Below are positions 8,817 through 16,707 of a stretch of DNA of 42,397 nt, piece after piece (position 1 is the stretch's first letter; each line of letters begins with the position of its first letter). The notes beneath the pieces were generated by a model. It did not search any database. It worked only from the letters and a program-made list of their open reading frames with translations, and was not told the origin of the DNA. The position numbers and the translations under genes were made by a program. The DNA comes from Alistipes sp. (GTDB lineage: Bacteria > Bacteroidota > Bacteroidia > Bacteroidales > Rikenellaceae), in contig JAGBXX010000018.1 of NCBI GenBank assembly GCA_017629035.1, positions 1 to 42,397 on the forward strand, read 5' to 3'.

Positions 8817-10571
8817 ATGAAGAATCTTTTTAAGATGAGCCTTGTGCTCGCTTCAGCAGTTTTGGTGCTTTCGGGCTGTAACTGCTTCAAGAAGATGGCT
8901 AAGAACCAGGAGGATGTGAATATCACTTGCACTCCAGAGGTTTTGGTTCTTAACAACGGTAAGGTTGACGCCGACATTAAGGTTACTTTCCCAGAGAAGT
9001 ACTACAACAAGAAGGCTGTTCTCAAGGTTACTCCAGTTATCGTATTCGACGGTGGTGAGGTAGTTGGTACTACTCAGTACTTCCAGGGTACAAAGGTTGA
9101 TGACAACTACACTGTTATCGACAGCAAGATGGGTGGTGAGTACACTATGCACGTATCATTCCCATACGATGAGCGTATGGCTTGCAGCGAGCTCCAGCTT
9201 CGTGCTGAGATCAAGTGCCCTAAGGGTGACTGCAAGGAGTTCACATTGGTAAACCTTAACAACGGTGCTATCCCAACTGAGGAGGAGGCTGCTATCTTGG
9301 CTGCTGACGGTGCTGAGGCTTTGGCACTCAAGCGTCAGTTCGGTCTTACTATCGCTCAGGGTATCAATACTTTGCAGCGTGACCTCAACTACGCTTCAGC
9401 TATGCAGGCTATGGCTTCTGGCTACCAGAACGTAATCACTGTTGAGACTAAGGCTAGCTACAAGTACGAGATCAACTCTTCTACATTGTCTAAGAAGGCT
9501 ACTAAGAGCGACGAGCTCACAGCTTTCCAGCAGAACGCAATGGATCAGAAGGACAACGATCGTATCAAGCAGAACATCTACGTTAAGGGTTACGCTTCAC
9601 CAGATGGTCCTGAGAAGTTCAACGACAAGCTCTCTGCTGCTCGTAGCGAGTCAGGTAAGAAGGCTGCTGAGAAGTTGCTCAAGGAGGTAGGTCTCGAGCT
9701 CGACGCTGCATCATACGGTGAGGACTGGGACGGTTTCGCTGAGCTTGTTGCTGCTTCAGATATGGAGGACAAGGAGGTTATCCTCTCTGTATTGCGCAGC
9801 TACGACTCTTCAACAGATCGTGAGATCCAGATCAAGAACATGTCACAGGTTTACGACACTTTGAAGAACGACATCCTTCCACAGCTCCGTCGTGCACAGC
9901 TTATCAACAGCTCAGACATCACAGGTAAGACTGATGATGAGATGGTTGCATTGGTTCGCGCTGGCAAGTTCAACGAGCTCAACGAGAAGGAGTTGCTCCA
10001 CATCGCTTCAACTGGCAAGCTCACTGAGGCTGAGAAGATCGCTACTTTGGAGGCTGCTGCTAAGGAGTACAAGTCTGCTGCTGCATACAACAACCTCGGT
10101 GTAGCTTATGCTGCTGCTGGTGAGGGTAAGAAGGCTATCAACGCTTTCGAGAAGGCTATGGCTGCTGGTGGTAAGACTTCACAGCTCAACAACAACCTTG
10201 CTCTTGTTAACCTTATGAACGGCGACACTGAGGCTGCTAAGAACTACGTAGGCGCTGCTTCAGCTCAGACTAAGGCTTTGGCTGCTGCTGCTGAGGGTAA
10301 CTACGCACAGGCACAGTCACAGCTCGATGGCTACAACGCTGCAGTTGCTGCTACAATGAACGCTGACTACACAGCTGCTAAGCAGGCTATCGCTAACGAC
10401 AAGAGCGCTCAGGCTGACTACTTGCGTGCTATCATCGCTACAAAGCAGGGTGATTTCACTACAGCTACTGCTGAGCTCAAGTCTGCAATCTCTAAGGATG
10501 GTTCTTACGCTGAGCGTTGCAAGAAGGACGTTAACCTTCGCAAGTACATTGGCAACGAGATTCAGTTGTAA
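8817..10571 (+). CDS. Lipoprotein with OmpA-like and tetratricopeptide regions
   Basis: This is a 584-residue predicted outer-membrane lipoprotein. The ATG at 8817 is preferred over the upstream TTG at 8808. A lipobox LSGC puts the lipid on Cys21. Residues ~35-165 are beta-rich with several Cys (FPYDERMACSELQLRAEIKCPKGDC). Around residues 255-305 there is an OmpA-like peptidoglycan-binding segment (VKGYASPDGP, then LSAARSESGKKAAEKLL). The C-terminal third has TPR-like repeats (AAYNNLGVAYAAAGEGKKAINAFEKA) and is very Ala-rich. It may link the outer membrane to the cell wall. Extreme use of GCT, CTC and AAG codons suggests an abundant protein. Its specific function is not known to me. Confidence 0.8.
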   Translation: MKNLFKMSLVLASAVLVLSGCNCFKKMAKNQEDVNITCTPEVLVLNNGKVDADIKVTFPEKYYNKKAVLKVTPVIVFDGGEVVGTTQYFQGTKVDDNYTVIDSKMGGEYTMHVSFPYDERMACSELQLRAEIKCPKGDCKEFTLVNLNNGAIPTEEEAAILAADGAEALALKRQFGLTIAQGINTLQRDLNYASAMQAMASGYQNVITVETKASYKYEINSSTLSKKATKSDELTAFQQNAMDQKDNDRIKQNIYVKGYASPDGPEKFNDKLSAARSESGKKAAEKLLKEVGLELDAASYGEDWDGFAELVAASDMEDKEVILSVLRSYDSSTDREIQIKNMSQVYDTLKNDILPQLRRAQLINSSDITGKTDDEMVALVRAGKFNELNEKELLHIASTGKLTEAEKIATLEAAAKEYKSAAAYNNLGVAYAAAGEGKKAINAFEKAMAAGGKTSQLNNNLALVNLMNGDTEAAKNYVGAASAQTKALAAAAEGNYAQAQSQLDGYNAAVAATMNADYTAAKQAIANDKSAQADYLRAIIATKQGDFTTATAELKSAISKDGSYAERCKKDVNLRKYIGNEIQL

Positions 10572-10585
10572 TTTGCTACGATAGG

Positions 10586-10599
10586 GTAGCTTCGGCTAC
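10586..10599 (+). repeat. Small TTCG-loop hairpin
   Basis: GTAGC (10586-10590), loop TTCG, GCTAC (10595-10599) form a perfect 5-bp UUCG-capped hairpin 14 bases after the preceding stop codon and just before the main terminator. It may stabilise the 3' end. Confidence 0.5.
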
Positions 10600-10616
10600 G
10601 CATATCGCATGAAAGA

Positions 10617-10660
10617 CCCCTCGGGTTGTACGTCGAGTACTTCCCGAGGGGAACTTTTTT
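10617..10660 (+). terminator. Terminator after the OmpA/TPR lipoprotein gene
   Basis: CCCCTCGGG (10617-10625) pairs with CCCGAGGGG (10643-10651), followed by a T-run (CTTTTTTG). This is a good intrinsic terminator with a 17-base loop. Confidence 0.85.
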
Positions 10661-10697
10661 GTTTGGCACTGCTTGTTGCAATAATTTTCGCCCAATT

Positions 10698-10731
10698 TTT
10701 GTACTCAAATAGATTTTTTTGATTATCTTCG
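10698..10731 (+). promoter_or_regulatory. Promoter of the FN3-like lipoprotein gene
   Basis: TTTG (10698-10701) and TATCTTCG (10724-10731) sit 22 bases apart; the second box differs from TAnnTTTG at one base. The leader to the start at 10870 would be about 130 bases with no ORF, long for this window, so post-transcriptional control is possible. Confidence 0.5.
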
Positions 10732-10869
10732 CATCGTAATATGCAACTATACTCTATGTGTCCTATGATTGTTGCAATAAACTGTTGTAGTCCACGTTAG
10801 TAGTATTGAGGTGTGAAATATACGTAGAACAACTTTTTACTTTTATATTTTATTAATTAACAATCAATT

Positions 10870-12168
10870 ATGAAAAAGTTTTTTTCAATGATGATGATTG
10901 CAGCTGCAACTTTTGCATTTGCAGCCTGCACTCCTACAGACGAGCCAGATGAGCCAGTTAAGCCTACTGGTAAGAAGCTCGAGACTCCAGTTCCTACTGC
11001 TGAGGCTGGTGACACTTTCTTCACTGTATCATGGGAGGCTATCAACGGTGCTGACTCTTACACTTTGAACTGCAAGGGTAAGAACTACACTACAGCTGAG
11101 ACTTCTTACAAGTTTGAGAACCTTAACGCTGGTGATTACACTGTACGTGTAAAGGCTACTGGTGCTGGTCGCGAGGATTCTGACTTCGGTTCAGTAACTG
11201 TTACTTTGACTGGTGCTACTTCAGTTAACTGGTTCGAGTCTTCATGCAAGCCAGCTGAGGCTAACGAGGCTGAGGGTTACGGTCCATACAACGCTATTGA
11301 GTTCACATGGAAGGGTACTAACGTTAAGTCACTTGCTTACGGTCTCTACTATGCTGACAACTTGATCGGTGTTTCTGATACTGATATCAAGAACGCTCTT
11401 ACACTTGTTGACGACAAGACTCTTGCAGCTGTTAACTCTGCAGAGGGTCTTACAAGCGTTATGGGCCCAGTTGATGGTGGTACAACTTTCGCTATGTGTC
11501 TTCTCGTAACTAACGCTGAGGGTATCGAGTTCTTCTCTAAGGAGGAGGTTACTACTCTTACAGCTGAGCCAAGCGAGGCAACAAAGGCATGGGTTGGTAC
11601 ATGGACTGTAAACTCTACTCAGATGTACTCTATCAATGATCAGGGTGAGGGTACTGTTCTCGAGCAGGCTGACTCATTCACTGTTACTATCACTCCAAGC
11701 GCAAGCAACCCAGATGAGGTAGTTATCGATGGCTTCAGCGTACTCGGCGAGGGCTTCATCACTTACGGTTCTGTTGAGGGCGAGACTCTCTACATCTTGA
11801 ATGGTACTAACCTTGGTATGAGCGAGGATGGTGCGTTCTACTACTACTGGTTGGGCTGGTATGACTTCGGTATCACAATCGACGCTTACCCATCTAACAT
11901 CGTAACTTTGAACGGCACATCTGCTACTTCTACAAACGAGATGACATTCTACGATGAGAACAACAACGAGGTTCCTGTTGTTTGCTACGCATCTGACGTA
12001 TTCGGTGTAACTGACGCAGGTAACATCTACTTCCTCATCCCAGAGTTCCCAGGTGTATACCGCACAGGTGCTATGGCTTGGACTAAGACTGGTGCTGCTG
12101 CTCAGGCTCTCTCTGCTCAGGCTAAGAAGAACCTTCCAGCTTACGCAACATCAATCGTTGTAAAGTAA
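10870..12168 (+). CDS. Lipoprotein with fibronectin type III-like domain
   Basis: A predicted lipoprotein of 432 residues. The signal peptide ends in a lipobox FAAC with lipid Cys20, followed by TPTDEPDEP, an acidic stretch of the kind that favours surface export in Bacteroidota. Residues ~35-115 look like one fibronectin type III domain (FFTVSWEAINGADSYTLNC ... YTVRVKATG). The remainder is beta-rich with no family I recognise and ends KNLPAYATSIVVK. Codon use is extremely biased (GCT, ACT, AAG), as in the preceding lipoprotein gene and pnp, suggesting high expression. It has its own promoter and terminator, so it is monocistronic. A structural or adhesive surface role is inference. Confidence 0.75.
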   Translation: MKKFFSMMMIAAATFAFAACTPTDEPDEPVKPTGKKLETPVPTAEAGDTFFTVSWEAINGADSYTLNCKGKNYTTAETSYKFENLNAGDYTVRVKATGAGREDSDFGSVTVTLTGATSVNWFESSCKPAEANEAEGYGPYNAIEFTWKGTNVKSLAYGLYYADNLIGVSDTDIKNALTLVDDKTLAAVNSAEGLTSVMGPVDGGTTFAMCLLVTNAEGIEFFSKEEVTTLTAEPSEATKAWVGTWTVNSTQMYSINDQGEGTVLEQADSFTVTITPSASNPDEVVIDGFSVLGEGFITYGSVEGETLYILNGTNLGMSEDGAFYYYWLGWYDFGITIDAYPSNIVTLNGTSATSTNEMTFYDENNNEVPVVCYASDVFGVTDAGNIYFLIPEFPGVYRTGAMAWTKTGAAAQALSAQAKKNLPAYATSIVVK

Positions 12169-12198
12169 TCATAGGCTAATAGCTTTTGATATAGCTTT

Positions 12199-12234
12199 GA
12201 GTTGCCCGACACTGGTCGGGCAACTCTCTTTTTA
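12199..12234 (+). terminator. Terminator after the FN3-like lipoprotein gene
   Basis: A perfect 12-bp stem (GAGTTGCCCGAC 12199-12210 with GTCGGGCAACTC 12215-12226), loop ACTG, then CTTTTT. A strong intrinsic terminator. Confidence 0.93.
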
Positions 12235-12275
12235 TCTATATATCCCCTTTTTGGTGCGAAAAATGGAGATTTGTG

Positions 12276-12306
12276 TTGTCTATTTCTAAAAAAAAGTATA
12301 TATTTG
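12276..12306 (+). promoter_or_regulatory. Promoter of deoC
   Basis: A TTGT box at 12276-12279 and TATATTTG at 12299-12306, 19 bases apart, precede the deoC ATG by about 20 bases. This supports the ATG at 12328 rather than the in-frame TTG at 12310. Confidence 0.65.
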
Positions 12307-12327
12307 TGATTGCAAAATAGTGTGACT

Positions 12328-13203
12328 ATGGACTACGCAAAGGAATTAGAGAAATACTCACCCGCACATAGCGAGGCTCAGGTGGCCAAGGAGGTCGCTA
12401 AGATTAAGGTGGCGGCTAACTGCAATGGTAACGTCGATGTCTACAAATTCTGCTACTCGGCAATCGACCTTACAACTCTCTCGTGTACAGACTCGCATGA
12501 GTCGGTGCGTGAGTTTGCACGCAAGGCTGTAGACTTCTACAACGCATATCCAAATATTCCTAATGTTGCCTCAATCTGCATCTATCCTCCATTTGTCGAG
12601 ACCGTAGGCCTTGAGGTCGATGGTACACCTATGCGTATCACGAGTGTGGCTGGTGCCTTCCCTGCGTCGCAGAGCTTTATCGAGGTTAAGGCCCTCGAGG
12701 TGGCTATGGCTATCGAGAATGGTGCCGACGAGATCGATATTGTGCTCAACCCAGGCATGGTTATGTCAGACCATATCGACGAGGCAGCAAGCGAGGTGGA
12801 GCTATTGCGCGAGGAGGCTAAGGATGTTGTCCTGAAGGTCATCATCGAGTCGGGTGCTCTCAAGACCCCAGAGCTTATTCGCCGTGCATCACTTATTTCG
12901 ATGTTTGCAGGAGCAGACTTTATCAAGACCTCGACAGGTAAGATCGACGTGGCAGCAACGCCCGAGGCAGCTTTTATCATGTGTCATGCTATCAAGGACT
13001 ACTACAACGAGACTGGCCGCAAGGTGGGCTTCAAGGCTGCTGGTGGTGTTAAGACCCCAGAGGATGCAGCGCTCTACTACACCATCGTCGAGGAGGTTCT
13101 CGGCAAGGAGTGGCTTACTACCGACCTATTCCGTATCGGTGCTTCGTCGGCTGCAAACAACCTGATTTCGGCAATTCTTGATAAACCTACTAAGTACTTT
13201 TAG
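12328..13203 (+). CDS. deoC: Deoxyribose-phosphate aldolase
   Basis: DeoC splits 2-deoxyribose-5-phosphate into glyceraldehyde-3-phosphate and acetaldehyde in deoxynucleoside salvage. The 291-residue product starts at the ATG at 12328 (MDYAKELEKYS). The Schiff-base lysine is K200 in ADFIKTSTGK, and the helper lysine is K236 in GFKAAGGVKT. Further landmarks are NGADEIDIVLNPG and VLKVIIESGAL. It is longer than the ~220-residue short type and fits the ~260-residue E. coli-like group plus a short N-terminal extension. It is transcribed alone, converging on the CYTH gene across a shared terminator. Confidence 0.95.
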   Translation: MDYAKELEKYSPAHSEAQVAKEVAKIKVAANCNGNVDVYKFCYSAIDLTTLSCTDSHESVREFARKAVDFYNAYPNIPNVASICIYPPFVETVGLEVDGTPMRITSVAGAFPASQSFIEVKALEVAMAIENGADEIDIVLNPGMVMSDHIDEAASEVELLREEAKDVVLKVIIESGALKTPELIRRASLISMFAGADFIKTSTGKIDVAATPEAAFIMCHAIKDYYNETGRKVGFKAAGGVKTPEDAALYYTIVEEVLGKEWLTTDLFRIGASSAANNLISAILDKPTKYF

Positions 13204-13227
13204 TGCTAGGGTATAGAAAATATTTGG

Positions 13228-13255
13228 GGCTGTTCAACCTTTTGGTCGGACAGCC
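13228..13255. terminator. Shared terminator between deoC and the CYTH gene
   Basis: GGCTGTTC (13228-13235) pairs with GGACAGCC (13248-13255), with an inner ACC/GGT arm. It lies between two convergent genes and could stop both, though T-runs are short. Confidence 0.65.
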
Positions 13256-13278
13256 ACAAATCTTTTGTTGTAGCTATG

Positions 13279-13761
13279 TTATGCTCGCTCCTCGTCGCTC
13301 CACTCGGAGTATGGATGTTGGCGCAGGTGCGAGTTGTAGTATCGCTTTATGCCTGTAAGCTCTCGACCCAGCCAGTCGGGGTGCTCAAACTCTTCGTCGA
13401 CGCTGCGAAGCTCAATCTCGGCAATAGTAAGACCCTCGTTCGTACCATGAAACTCATCGACCTCGAACGTGTGGCCTCTGTACTCCACGATGTAGCGATC
13501 TTTCTCAATCGGTGCACCCTCGCTGAGCTGCATTAGCTCGAGAGCCTCCTTTGCCTCAATCTCCTTCTCCCACTCGTAGCGTGAGAGTCCGCCGTCACAC
13601 GATGGCCCCTTGATCGTGAGCCACGCTCTATCATCGCTTATGCGCACACGCACGGTTCTTCGTCCCGAGGCAATGTATCCCTGTATGATATGATGCGAAG
13701 AGTGGGCGAGATGTTTATACTCGCCCACAACTTCGAACTTACGTTCAATCTCCTGTGCCAT
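13279..13761 (-). CDS. CYTH-domain triphosphate tunnel protein
   Basis: This is a predicted inorganic triphosphatase or related metal-dependent phosphohydrolase. From the ATG at 13761 it has 160 residues, the usual length of single-domain bacterial CYTH proteins. The N-terminal signature ExExK is present (EIERKF, residues 4-9), followed by alternating charged beta strands typical of the tunnel: RRTVRVRIS, RAWLTIKGP, RYEWEKEIE, DRYIVEYRG, FEVDEFHG, LTIAEIELRS. Related proteins hydrolyse tripolyphosphate; the true substrate here is unknown. The start lies 11 bases after the peptidase stop, so the pair is probably cotranscribed. Confidence 0.88.
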   Translation of the reverse strand: MAQEIERKFEVVGEYKHLAHSSHHIIQGYIASGRRTVRVRISDDRAWLTIKGPSCDGGLSRYEWEKEIEAKEALELMQLSEGAPIEKDRYIVEYRGHTFEVDEFHGTNEGLTIAEIELRSVDEEFEHPDWLGRELTGIKRYYNSHLRQHPYSEWSDEERA

Positions 13762-13772
13762 ATACCTAAGGC

Positions 13773-15161
13773 TTACTCCTCGTAAGCAAACATAGGATCC
13801 CACGATGGAAGCATTGTTGGCTTCTGCTCTAGGAGCTTAAGGGTCTCGGCAGGGATATACTTCTTGTTGACAACAACACGGAACATATACTCCTCGAACC
13901 ACTCGTCGGTCATGATGAGGTTGCCCTTCCAACCAGACTGTGGGCCCCAGCTGTTCTCCACCATCCACTTCTTAGCCTCGCCATTCTCGTCAAGGTCTAC
14001 GGCGATGAGTGTCATGGCGTGTGACGAGCCACTTGCGAAGGTGCGTACACGCTCCTCCTTTTTCATTGGGAACTCAACGCCAAGAAGCGATGCGTAGTCG
14101 AAGTTGTTGATATCGAGTGTGCCCTTCTTCGAGAGCAAGAACTTGCCTACGTCGCATGAGAAGTACATCGCAGCGTTATCCTTGATTGAGGCAATAGCCA
14201 GAGCCTTAACCTCGTCGATAGGAAGGTTGAGATATACCCAGTTCTGACCATCGTATACGTGGCGGTCGTACTCAATCTCGTATACCTTGTGATACTCACG
14301 TGTAGGGTCGTTCATAATCATTACGTAGTCCTGCTCGAGGTCAAGATCACCAAAGTACTCCTTGTAGAATGACTGTGGGGTGTAGGTCTTGGTATCTACA
14401 GCCTTGCCACTCTTGTCGTAGCGTGTCCACTCAAACTCAGTAGGAGGCACACCATAGGCACGCACGAGCATGCCGTAGATCTCCTTGAGCATCTCCATCT
14501 TGAGAGCTACAGGAGCACGGCGATCCTTCTGCTCACGGAGCTTAAGGCCAAACTCACGGAGCTTCTGCGAAATGAGGTTTGAAATCTGCGAGGTGTTGTT
14601 CGACTGGTAGTTCTCGGGCATAACCTCGGCTGGCACAACGCCATACTTCATCACGAGGTTAGATACGCCAGTAAACTGACCACCGTCGCTGAGTGGGTTC
14701 TTGAACAACCACTCCACCTGGCGATCATCCATCTTGAGGTGCTTGGTGTCGATTACTGCCTGGAGGAAGAGGTTACACTTCTCCAACTGGTCGTAGAAGA
14801 AGAGGTAGTTGTGCGAGAATACCATCTGTGACATGTCGTACTTCTCGATCATCTCAGCACGGAGCACGTTAAGACCTGTGAACAACCAGCAGCGTCCCGA
14901 CTGGTGCTGGTTGGTGATACCCTCGGTCTTTACTCGGTGTGAGAAGTGGGTGTCGATCATGGCGAGGTTGTCGCCATTTATCGCGAGTGTAGCGATGGCT
15001 GTCTGCGCCATGGCGTTGTGTGCAGCACGATCAGCCTGGGTCATGGTGTGCGAGCTACGAATCTCGTTGAGCATAGTCTCGCTGATACCTCCATCTGTCT
15101 GCTGTGCGCTGAGTGCGCCCACGGCCATAAGCGAGATGGCCAAAGTGAAGAGTCGTTTCAT
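13773..15161 (-). CDS. Secreted C1-family aminopeptidase (bleomycin hydrolase/PepC type)
   Basis: This is a papain-fold cysteine peptidase of the aminopeptidase C group, which trims N-terminal residues from peptides. The 462-residue protein has the catalytic Cys91 in HQSGRCWLF, the His in SGSSHAMTLI and the Asn in VENSWGPQSG. Unlike cytoplasmic PepC it begins with a clear signal peptide (MKRLFTLAISLMAVGALSAQ), so it should act in the periplasm or outside the cell, as other Bacteroidales homologues appear to do. It is transcribed from a good promoter at 15202-15233 and followed by the CYTH gene. Confidence 0.9.
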   Translation of the reverse strand: MKRLFTLAISLMAVGALSAQQTDGGISETMLNEIRSSHTMTQADRAAHNAMAQTAIATLAINGDNLAMIDTHFSHRVKTEGITNQHQSGRCWLFTGLNVLRAEMIEKYDMSQMVFSHNYLFFYDQLEKCNLFLQAVIDTKHLKMDDRQVEWLFKNPLSDGGQFTGVSNLVMKYGVVPAEVMPENYQSNNTSQISNLISQKLREFGLKLREQKDRRAPVALKMEMLKEIYGMLVRAYGVPPTEFEWTRYDKSGKAVDTKTYTPQSFYKEYFGDLDLEQDYVMIMNDPTREYHKVYEIEYDRHVYDGQNWVYLNLPIDEVKALAIASIKDNAAMYFSCDVGKFLLSKKGTLDINNFDYASLLGVEFPMKKEERVRTFASGSSHAMTLIAVDLDENGEAKKWMVENSWGPQSGWKGNLIMTDEWFEEYMFRVVVNKKYIPAETLKLLEQKPTMLPSWDPMFAYEE

Positions 15162-15201
15162 TTTGTCTATAGTTTTATTGTTAGTATTTTCTCATATCAC
15201 G

Positions 15202-15233
15202 CAAAGATACGAAATATTTTGATACGTGTCAAC
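15202..15233 (-). promoter_or_regulatory. Promoter of the C1 peptidase gene
   Basis: On the minus strand a TTGAC-like -33 box (about 15230-15233) and TATCTTTG (15202-15209) are separated by about 20 bases. The -33 box lies immediately beyond the MATE gene stop codon. Confidence 0.75.
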
Positions 15234-15235
15234 AC

Positions 15236-16579
15236 CTACTTCTTGCCTTCTGCCTCCAGGTAGATGTCGTTGAGCTTGTGCGACATGAAGTATTGAAACA
15301 CGCCACGCAGCAACATATACATCGAGAAGGCGAGCCATATAGCGTTGTTGCCTATCATCCAGCGTGTGCCATAGAGTAGCACGAAGAAGCTCACCGATGA
15401 CCATATCATCGAGTTGCGCATGATTCGGCTGCGTGTGGCACCAACCATAATTCCATCCATAACAAATGGCAGTGCTGCGGCAAGAGGTATCGCTATTATC
15501 CAGCCGATATACTGCTCTGCAACGCCAATGAGTGTTGTCACGTCGCCCTGCTCGGGGTTGACCAGGAGGTAGAATATATCTCGCCACCAACCAATATATA
15601 CACCTATGAATATGAACGACACGGCAAAGCACCACACCAGGCATAGCTTTATGCAACGACGTAGCGATACGCTATCTCGAGCACCAATGTATCGTCCTGT
15701 GAGTGCCTCGGCAGCATAGGCAAAGCCGTCGTTCATATATGAGAATAGCGTGAAGAACTGCAGCAAAATAGCATTCACGGCAAGAATATTCTTGTCGCCA
15801 CTATCTGCCGAAGCCTTTGTAAAGAATGTGTATACAGCCACAAGACAGAAGGTGCGGATGATAATATCGCCATTGATACTAAAGAAACGGCGCATTGCCT
15901 TTAGATCCATGATCTCGCTAAGGCTCACTCTTGTTATGCGATTGCGATACTTGAACGCAATGATTATAACCATCACCACCACGCCTGTCCACTGCGCTAC
16001 GACCGAGCCGAGGGCTATTCCCTCAAGGCCCATGGTGCCAACAATCGAGAATAGATAGCTACAACCTATATGCAGCAGGTTGACCATGATCGCCACGCTC
16101 ATGGGTATTACCGCATTCTGCATACCTGTGAGCCAGCCGTTGAAGGCAAATAGCATGATACCTGCAGGCACTGCCCAGATACGGGTGTAGAAGTACTTGC
16201 TTATCATGCCATCAATGGTAGCATCGTTGGTGCTCATAAACTTTATGGAGAACTCGCCGATAGGGTATTGCAACGCAAAGGCGATAATGCCAACGCCCAG
16301 AGCCACGATTATCGAGCGCCACAACATTAGCGAGTACTCCTTGTGCTCTGCTGCGCCGAAGGCCTGTGCCGTAAGGCCGCTGGTGCCCATGCGGATAAAC
16401 GAGGTGTTCCAGTATATAAAATTAAATATGGTAACACCTATTGATAGCGCACCAATGGTCGTAGCTGCGTCGCTGCCACCCACCTGGCCCGCAATGATTG
16501 TCGAGGCGATACCCATAAGTGGAACTGTGATGTTCGATATTATGTTGGGCAGCGCTATTCGTAGAATCTCTCTGTTCAT
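15236..16579 (-). CDS. MATE-family multidrug/cation efflux transporter
   Basis: An inner-membrane antiporter of 447 residues that would export drugs or metabolites using a cation gradient. It has about twelve hydrophobic segments and MATE landmarks near the N-terminus: ILRIALPNIISNITVPLMGIASTIIAGQVG, followed by GTSGLTAQAFGA. The substrate cannot be told from sequence. A minus-strand TACCTTTG box at 16600-16607 is a plausible promoter. It is transcribed divergently from the pseudouridine synthase gene, with about 128 bases between the two starts. Confidence 0.92.
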   Translation of the reverse strand: MNREILRIALPNIISNITVPLMGIASTIIAGQVGGSDAATTIGALSIGVTIFNFIYWNTSFIRMGTSGLTAQAFGAAEHKEYSLMLWRSIIVALGVGIIAFALQYPIGEFSIKFMSTNDATIDGMISKYFYTRIWAVPAGIMLFAFNGWLTGMQNAVIPMSVAIMVNLLHIGCSYLFSIVGTMGLEGIALGSVVAQWTGVVVMVIIIAFKYRNRITRVSLSEIMDLKAMRRFFSINGDIIIRTFCLVAVYTFFTKASADSGDKNILAVNAILLQFFTLFSYMNDGFAYAAEALTGRYIGARDSVSLRRCIKLCLVWCFAVSFIFIGVYIGWWRDIFYLLVNPEQGDVTTLIGVAEQYIGWIIAIPLAAALPFVMDGIMVGATRSRIMRNSMIWSSVSFFVLLYGTRWMIGNNAIWLAFSMYMLLRGVFQYFMSHKLNDIYLEAEGKK

Positions 16580-16599
16580 GGTCTAAATATTTTACGCCG

Positions 16600-16607
16600 C
16601 AAAGGTA
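16600..16607 (-). promoter_or_regulatory. Promoter -7 box for the MATE gene
   Basis: The minus strand reads TACCTTTG, a full match to TAnnTTTG, 21 bases before the MATE start. A TTTG -33 box at proper spacing is not obvious. Confidence 0.55.
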
Positions 16608-16644
16608 ACATATTTCGTGGTTTTTGGTATAATTATTGCAAAAG

Positions 16645-16676
16645 TTTGTAATCGCCAAAAAAAAAGGTTACCTTTG
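16645..16676 (+). promoter_or_regulatory. Promoter of the pseudouridine synthase gene
   Basis: TTTG (16645-16648), a 20-base spacer and TACCTTTG (16669-16676) match the Bacteroidetes promoter. The ATG at 16708 follows by 31 bases, supporting that start over an upstream in-frame TTG that overlaps the promoter. Confidence 0.8.
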
Positions 16677-16707
16677 CAGCGAAAATTCTATAAAGTATTT
16701 ATTAGCA

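Noticed and set aside
10732-10869. Riboswitch in the leader of the FN3-like lipoprotein
   Set aside because: The leader is AT-rich, I saw no conserved riboswitch core, and the gene product is not metabolic.
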